From an uncultured Candidatus Melainabacteria bacterium (GTDB lineage: Bacteria > Cyanobacteriota > Vampirovibrionia > Gastranaerophilales > Gastranaerophilaceae), in assembly GCA_934754855.1 (NCBI GenBank), contig CAKVJR010000069.1, positions 1-9,523 of the forward strand: a stretch of DNA of 9,523 nucleotides, read 5' to 3'. The translations under genes were made by a program, and so were the position numbers. A model generated the notes under the pieces. That model ran no database searches. It had not been told where the DNA came from and worked only from the letters and a program-made list of their open reading frames with translations. This document shows, piece after piece, positions 1-5,788 of the stretch; position 1 is the first letter of the stretch, and each line of letters begins with the position of its first letter.

Positions 1-1
1 A

Positions 2-718
2 GGTTTATGTTCAAGACGAAAGGCTGACGAGTTAATTAAAGAAGGAAAAGTTCGACTTAACGGCAAAGTTGTCACGGATTTTTCCGCAACAGTCGGCAAA
101 AAAGACAAAGTCACAATAAATAGCAAACCTATCTCGAACGTGAGAGAATACACTTACATTCGCTATTACAAGCCCGCAGGTTACATCACGACAAAGAGTG
201 ACGAAAAAGGCAGAAAGACCATCTACGACATTCTTCCGCCAGAAGTTCAAAACCTCAAGCCTGTCGGCAGGTTGGACAAAGCGTCAACAGGGTTATTAAT
301 TATGACTGATGACGGTGATTTAATCAACAAAATGACTCACCCGAGTGTCAAAATTCCGAAAATTTACAGAGTATGTGTAAAAGGCAAAATCGAGCAAAAC
401 GACCTCATTCGTTGGGCAAAAGGTATCGAAATAGAAAAAGGTAAAATTGCTTATGCAGAGGCGGAAGTCATTGACATTGAGGACGGAAACACTGTATTGA
501 CAGTTGTTTTACGACAAGGAATGAACAGACAAATCAGAAAAATGGCTGATGCAATCGGACATCCTGTAATTTCGCTCAAACGCACTCATCACGGTTCAAT
601 TGACCTATTAGGATTGCAAAAAGGTGCATTCAAATACCTCAAGCCGTCGCAAGTGAAAGAATTAAAAAAATACATCAAAAAAATCGAAAAAGAAGCACAA
701 AAACATCAGTCTTTATAG
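2..718 (+). CDS. S4-domain pseudouridine synthase, RsuA/RluB/RluE/RluF family (5' end missing)
   Basis: This enzyme isomerises a specific uridine of ribosomal RNA to pseudouridine. The reading frame is open to the left edge, so 238 residues are visible and the true start lies outside; the GTG at 140 is internal. The first ~45 residues are an S4 RNA-binding domain (GLCSRRKADELI, then GKVRLNGK). The catalytic domain follows: KPAGYIT, then the motif GRLDKASTGLL with the catalytic Asp as residue 92 (codon 275-277), then HPSVKIPKIYRV, then the family motif RQGMNRQIRKM near residues 171-181. The tail is lysine-rich. The GRLDK and QGMNRQIR wording recalls RluF-like members more than RsuA, but I cannot settle which rRNA position is modified. 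It converges on the next gene and the two 3' ends overlap by 13 bases. I see no terminator after it. The family call is secure; the exact member is not. Confidence 0.93.
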   Translation, partial: GLCSRRKADELIKEGKVRLNGKVVTDFSATVGKKDKVTINSKPISNVREYTYIRYYKPAGYITTKSDEKGRKTIYDILPPEVQNLKPVGRLDKASTGLLIMTDDGDLINKMTHPSVKIPKIYRVCVKGKIEQNDLIRWAKGIEIEKGKIAYAEAEVIDIEDGNTVLTVVLRQGMNRQIRKMADAIGHPVISLKRTHHGSIDLLGLQKGAFKYLKPSQVKELKKYIKKIEKEAQKHQSL

Positions 719-1329
719 CCTTTTTCAGTAAATTCGCCAAGCTCTGTCGCAGAAAAACTGTGTTTTTGGAACTGAAAATCTTTGCGTGCATTAATAATAT
801 AAAGTCTGTCGAGAGCGTTTATAAAATAAATGTCGTATTTATTTAACTGTTCGGCACTCAACAAGTCCGCCAAAATACAGATATGTTTTGATTTCAAAGG
901 ATATTCGGCAAAAACATACAAACAATTCCATTCAAAATTTTTATAAAGATTTTCGAGTTTATCGGTTTTAATTTTAATTTTTTCAAGGATGTGACGCACG
1001 TGAACTTCGCCGCAATCGTTATTATTTTCAGGATCGGCAATTACAAAGCCCAAATTTTCATGCACCATACCCAAAAAATTTTTACGAAACATTTTATTTG
1101 CCCTCGTAACACGTTTATCGAGCGGCAAATTCTGTTCCATACATTCATTCGCAAGCCTTGAAAGACGCCCCTCGTACTCCGAAATTCCTCGAGTCACTTC
1201 AACGCCGATATTGTCTTTTTCATTTTGCAAATCGGGAGATTCGGACAAGACAAAATTTTTATGGTTCTCACCATAAAAAAACTTCAAACTTGCGTTAGCA
1301 TATTTTTCATAAAACCTTTTATTCGGCAT
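706..1329 (-). CDS. Hypothetical protein with possible PD-(D/E)xK nuclease-like core
   Basis: I do not recognise this 207-residue protein as a named family. Visible in the sequence is SPDLQ (P32, D33), followed ten residues later by the strand-like IGVEVT (E44, T46). An amphipathic stretch with HVRHILEKIKIKTDKLENLY lies near residues 110-129, followed by a hydrophobic strand (CLYVFAEYP, about 136-144). Pro-Asp, a short gap, a Glu-x-Thr strand and a later Lys-rich helix resemble the PD-(D/E)xK fold, with Thr in place of the usual Lys. That reading is inference. There is no signal peptide or membrane segment, so it is probably cytoplasmic. The ATG at 1329 has an AAAGGAAG ribosome site only about 3 bases upstream, which is tight, but the next in-frame ATG is about 60 codons later. 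A terminator hairpin sits just upstream. Its TGA lies inside the end of the convergent pseudouridine synthase gene. The gene is likely real; its function is unknown. Confidence 0.8.
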   Translation of the reverse strand: MPNKRFYEKYANASLKFFYGENHKNFVLSESPDLQNEKDNIGVEVTRGISEYEGRLSRLANECMEQNLPLDKRVTRANKMFRKNFLGMVHENLGFVIADPENNNDCGEVHVRHILEKIKIKTDKLENLYKNFEWNCLYVFAEYPLKSKHICILADLLSAEQLNKYDIYFINALDRLYIINARKDFQFQKHSFSATELGEFTEKGYKD

Positions 1330-1361
1330 ACTTCCTTTATCGGATTTTAAAATAAAAACTT

Positions 1362-1390
1362 TAAAAGGTCGGCATAAAACCGACCTTTCA
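1362..1390 (-). terminator. Rho-independent terminator after the exported-protein gene
   Basis: A perfect 9-base-pair stem (AAAGGTCGG at 1364-1372 with CCGACCTTT at 1380-1388) closes a 7-base loop. On the minus strand it extends to 11 pairs through one G-U and one U-A pair. Minus-strand RNA then runs into AAGUUUUUAUUUU. The stem begins 2 bases after the stop codon at 1393-1395, so it ends the 1393-1851 transcript. Read on the plus strand it lacks a T-run after the stem, so it is probably one-directional. Confidence 0.87.
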
Positions 1391-1392
1391 GA

Positions 1393-1851
1393 CTATTTTC
1401 CCAAAAATTCCTGACGGGGTGTGTTCATTGATTCTTCTTTAATTTTTAAAGAGCCGTTCACATCACCGATAATAAAGTGAGCAGGGAAACTTCCTCCGGG
1501 GGACGGGTTTCTCATTGCTGTTACTTTAAAATCTTTTCCGTACGGAGTAATTTTGACATTAGAGTAATTGTTCTTGTATCTCAACGCCTTGCCCAAATTG
1601 CGACCTTTTGCCGCTTCAGCCAAGTATCTGTCTTTGGGAACTACAACGGATTGCGTTGTACCGTCTTTCTTCTGAACAACTCTAATAATTTTCGGATTTT
1701 GAGCGTAATATTTTGTGAAAACATTACTTTCAAAATTGTTTGAAGCCGCAACGTAAGCATTAAAAAAAGTTCTGACTTGTTCTGTCGTTGCCGCATTTGC
1801 AACACTAACGCCCATAATCATTGCAACCATCATAATGAAAAATTTTTTCAT
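1393..1851 (-). CDS. Small exported protein of unknown function, possibly NTF2-like
   Basis: This codes for 152 residues. The first 20 form a clear Sec signal peptide: MKKFF, a hydrophobic Met/Val-rich core, then VANA with predicted cleavage between residues 20 and 21. There is no lipobox Cys, so the mature protein of about 132 residues should be periplasmic or secreted. It contains no Cys, so no disulphides. The mature start, with a helix TTEQVRTFFNAYVAASN and a following YYAQNPKIIRV strand, resembles the helix-then-sheet opening of NTF2/SnoaL-like domains. That is a fold guess only. The mature part is basic and rich in Asn and Lys. The ATG at 1851 follows an AAAGGAG site at 1857-1863 with a 5-base gap, which supports this start. 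It sits between the rpoC2 terminator and its own terminator, forming a single-gene segment on the same strand as the polymerase operon. Confidence 0.85.
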   Translation of the reverse strand: MKKFFIMMVAMIMGVSVANAATTEQVRTFFNAYVAASNNFESNVFTKYYAQNPKIIRVVQKKDGTTQSVVVPKDRYLAEAAKGRNLGKALRYKNNYSNVKITPYGKDFKVTAMRNPSPGGSFPAHFIIGDVNGSLKIKEESMNTPRQEFLGK

Positions 1852-1880
1852 AGGAACTCCTTTCGTTATTCCATAAAATA

Positions 1881-1906
1881 GGGCGGTAAAAAAGATTTTA
1901 CCACCC
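1881..1906 (-). terminator. Intrinsic terminator of the rpoB-rpoC1-rpoC2 operon
   Basis: On the minus strand GGGTGGTAAAA pairs with TTTTACCGCCC around the 4-base loop TCTT. This gives 11 pairs, one of them a U-G wobble, followed by TATTTTA. It starts 15 bases after the rpoC2 stop codon. On the plus strand the wobble becomes a C-A mismatch and no T-run follows, so it favours minus-strand transcripts. The T-run is short, so some read-through into the exported-protein gene is plausible. Confidence 0.83.
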
Positions 1907-1921
1907 CTAAATTATTAATGT

Positions 1922-4900
1922 TTATTCTTCTTCTGAGAAATCAGGAGAACCGAACATACCTTCGATTTCTTCAAGAATTGCTGAAGGCTTACGAACATTG
2001 TTCTTTTGTGCTGCACGTTTTTGTGCTTCCATATCTTTCTCTTCTGATGCGTGAGTAAGATGATAGAAACCTGTACCTGCAGGAATCAAACGACCAATGA
2101 TAACGTTTTCTTTCAAGCCTCTGAGCATATCCTTCTTGCCATCGACTGCAACTTCTGTCAAGATTCTTGTCGTTTCTTGGAAAGATGCTGCCGAAATGAA
2201 ACTTTCGGTATTCAATGAAGCCTTTGTGATACCCAACAAGACTGATTCGTATGTTGCAGGTGTTCCGCCTGCTTCTTCAACTGCCTTGTTTTCTGCTTCG
2301 ATTTCCTTAAATTCGAGGAATTCACCGGGGAGAAGTTTCGTATCGCCTGATTCAAGAACTTTAACTTTCTTCGTCATTTGTCTTACGATAACTTCTACGT
2401 GTTTATCCGCAATTTCTACACCTTGCGAACGGTAAACTCTTTGAACTTCGTCAACCAAATATTGTTGAGCAGCCTCAATACCATTCAATCTGATGATATC
2501 GTGCGGGTTCATCGGACCACCTGTCAATGCTTGACCAACGTGGATATCTTGTCCGTTGTTTACAACAATTGTTGAATCAATCGGATATTTGATTTCGTGT
2601 CTGCCTGTATCATTAACGATGTACAATGACGGAACTTCATCTTCGATAACAATTTCCGCTTTACCTTCGATTTCTGATACGATTGCTGAATCTTTCGGTT
2701 TTCTTGCTTCCAAAAGTTCTTCAACTCTCGGCAAACCTTGAACGATATCGCCTGTCTTTTGTCTTTCAAATACCAATGTTGCAAGCATATCACCACGGAG
2801 TACCAATGCACCGTTTCCGATTTGAAGCATTGTACCAGGGCTAATCAAGTAAGGACGACCTTTTCTGATTTTTACGCCGTCTTTTTCAACTGCAACGACC
2901 AAACCTGATACATCAGTTGTTTCGCCGTCTTCGCCAATTACTGAATCCATCTTGACGAATTGACCTTTCTTAACAGCCGCTTTCTTAACAGGAATAGTTG
3001 TTTCAAAACTATCTGATACCAAAAGCAAACGTCTTACGTCTTCGCCATCTGTATTCAAACTTACAACACCGTCTTTGATTGCCAAAACTCTCGTTTTCGC
3101 AACAGGTGTCTTAGAGTCAATGATTTGTCCGTTTTCAACAAGCAATTCTGTTTGCATTGATTGCATCATCTTTGCTTGTCCTTCCATTTCACGTCTGATA
3201 ATCAAAGTTTCAAGAACTACAACTTTGAGGTTGTTATTCTTATCAAGTTCGACCATACCTTTTAAGTGACCAAGATAGCCTTGCATTTGCAATACCAAAC
3301 TTGTCTTAGTAAGTGCCGCACCGTCGTAATTACGAACTCTTTGACCGTCTTTGTATTGAAGTTGTGTAACAGGAACAATGTCTATTGATTCATCTGTTGA
3401 ATCAAATTTAATTGATACTTCCTTAGGATTAATTTGGAATTTTTGAACAGGACGTACCAAAATTTGAATAGGTTTGTTTGACATTGATTCTTCATCAAGT
3501 GTAAGTTCAACATCTTCTGCCGTATCATCGAGGTCGATGTTGTCACTTTCTGAATCCATAATCGTTACGATAGACAATTCTTTTGCCTTGATTTTCGGAG
3601 CAATCAATGTACCTGCTTCAACGAGTTCACCCTCATCAACTTTCAAATCATTGATGCTTGAAAGTGTATGGATTTCACCAGGGGTGATAACTACTTCGTG
3701 AATGCAATCATTGAATTCTCTGATTTCAACAATACCGTCGATGTTAGTGTACAAATCTTTAACAACTTCGGTACCTGCCGTAACGTATGTACCTGTTTCA
3801 ACCATTTTCAATGATGAATCTTTACCTGCCAATTGGTGAATTTCGTCAGGAATAAAGATAACTTCACCCGGTTTTGTGATGATTTGATTTTCATCAACTT
3901 CAATACCGTTATATCTGATTTCACCGCTTGATGAAACAGTGTGCTCATCATCAATAAGTTCTGCAATAATCATGCCGTTTTCAACAACTGTATCGATAGG
4001 TGATTTAACGATATATTTTTCGCCCGTTTCTTCAACTGTCCAGATTTGTTCTTTCTTAGTTGATTCAAATGTAGCATTTGCAGGAAGAATAGATGCAATT
4101 ACGATTGTTAATTCTTTACCTGAAACAATCTTCTTGATTTTCTTTCCTTCAAATTTAACTTCTTCAACCTTGAGTGAATCGTTAACTCGAACTTCACCGC
4201 CGTGTTCTGATGCGATGTTGATTTCTGCCAATTTTTCACCGGTTGAGATTTTTTGTTTATCTTCAACAAGGATTTTTGAACCGCCGGGGAGGTTATAAAC
4301 ATCTCCGCCCAATACCCAAATGATACCATTTTTGTTTGCAGTTCTTGAAACGTTACCTTGTCTGTCTTTCTTTTCATCAGCAACAAAGTCTTCAAATCTG
4401 ATTTCACCTGACAAATCAGATGTAATATCTTTCGTAGCCTTTTCTGTCAAACGGTTGCTGTCAACAGCACTTTGAGGTGCGTATTCTGCAAGGAGTTGTC
4501 CTTTTTTAACCTTATCTCCTTTTTTAACCATCAATTTTGAATGGCCGGGGATATGATATTTATAAGTTCTCTTTTCCGTCTTAAGTTCGATATCGCCTTC
4601 AGTGATTGTAACAACAACTTCATCACCGTGTCTGGTTCTTTCGTTTTTAGTTCTGATATCTGAAATAATTTCACCATCATCACTTGCTTCAACGTGCTTC
4701 ATAGCACCCTTGACCGCAACAGCACCACCTGTGTGGAATGTTCTCATTGTAAGTTGTGTACCGGGTTCACCGATTGACTGAGCAGCGATAATACCGATTG
4801 CTTCACCGACATCTACTGTCTTTTGAGTTGTCATCGCCCAACCGTAACATTTTTGGCAAATGCCGTATTCAAGTTCACAAGTCAAAGGCGATCTCATCTT

Positions 4901-5764
4901 CAATTCTTTCAAATTGAGGTGAGCAATCTTTTTAACGTCATCTCTGTTGAGAGTTGTATTCTTTTCAACAAGAACGTTTCCGTTTTCATCAACGATATCT
5001 TGAGCAACCGTTCTGCCCAAAAGTCTGTCAATCAAAGGAACGATAACTTTGTCACCGTCCATAATCGGATTCATGTTAATGTAACGTTCCGTGCCGCAAT
5101 CTACGTCACGAACAATAACGTCTTGTGCAACGTCAACCAAACGTCTTGTCAAATAACCTGAGTCTGCTGTTTTCAACGCAGTATCTACAAGACCTTTTCT
5201 TGCACCGTAAGATGAAATGATGTATTCGGTAACGCTCAAGCCTTCTTTGAAGTTTGCTCTAATCGGCAAGTCGATGATTTGACCTTGTGCGTCAGCCATC
5301 AAGCCTCTCATACCGACCAACTGTGAAACCTGCGAGAGATTACCTCTTGCACCTGAGAACGCCATCATATAAACTGAGTTCAATCTGTCAAAGTTTGATA
5401 CAACATTTTCAGTAAGTTTCGCCGTCGTTTCTGACCAAGTGTCGATGACCTTTGTATATCTTTCAACTTCGGTAATTTCACCTTTTAAGTAACGGTGAGT
5501 TGATTTTTTAATTTCTTCATCTGCCGCTTCCAAAAGATCCTTTTTGATAGGAGGAACCGAAAGATCGGCGATTGTGATTGTAACACCTGCTTTTGTTGCA
5601 TACTTATAGCCCAAATTCTTGATGTTATTCGCAAGGTCAGCCGTCTTAGCACCGCCCCATTCGAGATACATTTGAGCCAATAAATTCGCAAGTGATTTTT
5701 TGTTCATTTGCTCATTAATGAACTCAACGTTCTTCTTCATATTTTTATTTGTTAAAGTATCCAT
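1922..5764 (-). CDS. rpoC2: DNA-directed RNA polymerase subunit beta-prime (RpoC2), C-terminal part of the split beta-prime
   Basis: This 1280-residue protein is the C-terminal part of beta-prime and joins RpoB and RpoC1 in the RNA polymerase core. In order, counted from the ATG at 5764: an N-terminal region with YATKAGVTI (about 55-63); the F-loop region SGARGNLSQV (137-146); the bridge helix with YGARKGLVDTALKTADSGYL (186-205); a zinc site of C223, C296, C303 and C306; the first trigger-loop helix QSIGEPGTQLTMRTFHTGGA (329-348); a very large insertion, SI3 (about 350-995), built of repeated beta-barrel-like modules; then TGDIVQGLPRVEELLEARKP (1004-1023) and the C-terminal SAASFQETTRILTE and GRLIPAGTGF segments. 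The length is close to that of cyanobacterial RpoC2 (about 1,300). A GTG 12 bases upstream is rejected as start because it is part of the ribosome site. It lies 24 bases after rpoC1 and is followed by a terminator. Confidence 0.98.
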   Translation of the reverse strand: MDTLTNKNMKKNVEFINEQMNKKSLANLLAQMYLEWGGAKTADLANNIKNLGYKYATKAGVTITIADLSVPPIKKDLLEAADEEIKKSTHRYLKGEITEVERYTKVIDTWSETTAKLTENVVSNFDRLNSVYMMAFSGARGNLSQVSQLVGMRGLMADAQGQIIDLPIRANFKEGLSVTEYIISSYGARKGLVDTALKTADSGYLTRRLVDVAQDVIVRDVDCGTERYINMNPIMDGDKVIVPLIDRLLGRTVAQDIVDENGNVLVEKNTTLNRDDVKKIAHLNLKELKMRSPLTCELEYGICQKCYGWAMTTQKTVDVGEAIGIIAAQSIGEPGTQLTMRTFHTGGAVAVKGAMKHVEASDDGEIISDIRTKNERTRHGDEVVVTITEGDIELKTEKRTYKYHIPGHSKLMVKKGDKVKKGQLLAEYAPQSAVDSNRLTEKATKDITSDLSGEIRFEDFVADEKKDRQGNVSRTANKNGIIWVLGGDVYNLPGGSKILVEDKQKISTGEKLAEINIASEHGGEVRVNDSLKVEEVKFEGKKIKKIVSGKELTIVIASILPANATFESTKKEQIWTVEETGEKYIVKSPIDTVVENGMIIAELIDDEHTVSSSGEIRYNGIEVDENQIITKPGEVIFIPDEIHQLAGKDSSLKMVETGTYVTAGTEVVKDLYTNIDGIVEIREFNDCIHEVVITPGEIHTLSSINDLKVDEGELVEAGTLIAPKIKAKELSIVTIMDSESDNIDLDDTAEDVELTLDEESMSNKPIQILVRPVQKFQINPKEVSIKFDSTDESIDIVPVTQLQYKDGQRVRNYDGAALTKTSLVLQMQGYLGHLKGMVELDKNNNLKVVVLETLIIRREMEGQAKMMQSMQTELLVENGQIIDSKTPVAKTRVLAIKDGVVSLNTDGEDVRRLLLVSDSFETTIPVKKAAVKKGQFVKMDSVIGEDGETTDVSGLVVAVEKDGVKIRKGRPYLISPGTMLQIGNGALVLRGDMLATLVFERQKTGDIVQGLPRVEELLEARKPKDSAIVSEIEGKAEIVIEDEVPSLYIVNDTGRHEIKYPIDSTIVVNNGQDIHVGQALTGGPMNPHDIIRLNGIEAAQQYLVDEVQRVYRSQGVEIADKHVEVIVRQMTKKVKVLESGDTKLLPGEFLEFKEIEAENKAVEEAGGTPATYESVLLGITKASLNTESFISAASFQETTRILTEVAVDGKKDMLRGLKENVIIGRLIPAGTGFYHLTHASEEKDMEAQKRAAQKNNVRKPSAILEEIEGMFGSPDFSEEE
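2780..4717 (-). other. SI3 insertion within the trigger loop of RpoC2
   Basis: The segment separating the two halves of the trigger loop covers about residues 350-995; the boundaries are approximate. It holds recurring units of the form PG-x-S-(K/L)-(hydrophobic)-(V)-x-x-G-x-x-V-x-x-G-x-x-(L/I)-A. Examples are HIPGHSKLMVKKGDKVKKGQ near 405, NLPGGSKILVEDKQKISTGE near 491, SLKMVETGTYVTAGTEV near 651 and LKVDEGELVEAGTLIAP near 707. A more diverged copy, SPGTMLQIGNGALVLRGDML, lies near 975. Such units match the sandwich-barrel hybrid motifs known to make up SI3 in cyanobacterial polymerase. An acidic stretch lies near residues 737-761. Confidence 0.85.
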
Positions 5765-5772
5765 TATTTTTA

Positions 5773-5780
5773 TCACCTTA
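5773..5780 (-). promoter_or_regulatory. Ribosome binding site that fixes the rpoC2 start
   Basis: The minus strand reads TAAGGTGA, then 8 bases, then ATG at 5764. The GTG of an alternative start at 5776 lies inside this AAGGTGA site and has no Shine-Dalgarno of its own, since only TTAAATTTTAA precedes it. The ATG is therefore the better start, removing four residues (MIKI) from the longer reading. Confidence 0.8.
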
Positions 5781-5788
5781 AAATTTAA

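Noticed and set aside
32..250. 72-codon minus-strand frame at the left edge
   Set aside because: It is antisense to the S4 domain and the start of the catalytic domain of the pseudouridine synthase, which have clear motifs.
1477..1743. 88-codon plus-strand frame opposite the exported-protein gene
   Set aside because: The minus-strand gene has a good ribosome site, a signal peptide and a terminator. The plus-strand frame has none of these.
3939..4298. 119-codon plus-strand frame opposite rpoC2, along with others at 2097-2435 and 4823-5161
   Set aside because: Each is antisense to rpoC2, rich in Ser, Phe or Asn as expected from reversed rpoC2 codons, and has no supporting start signals.
3482..4717. 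Barrel-like repeats considered as a DNA-level tandem repeat or a mobile insertion within rpoC2
   Set aside because: The similarity is at the protein level only, the frame is continuous, and insertions of this kind at this site are a known property of cyanobacterial RpoC2.
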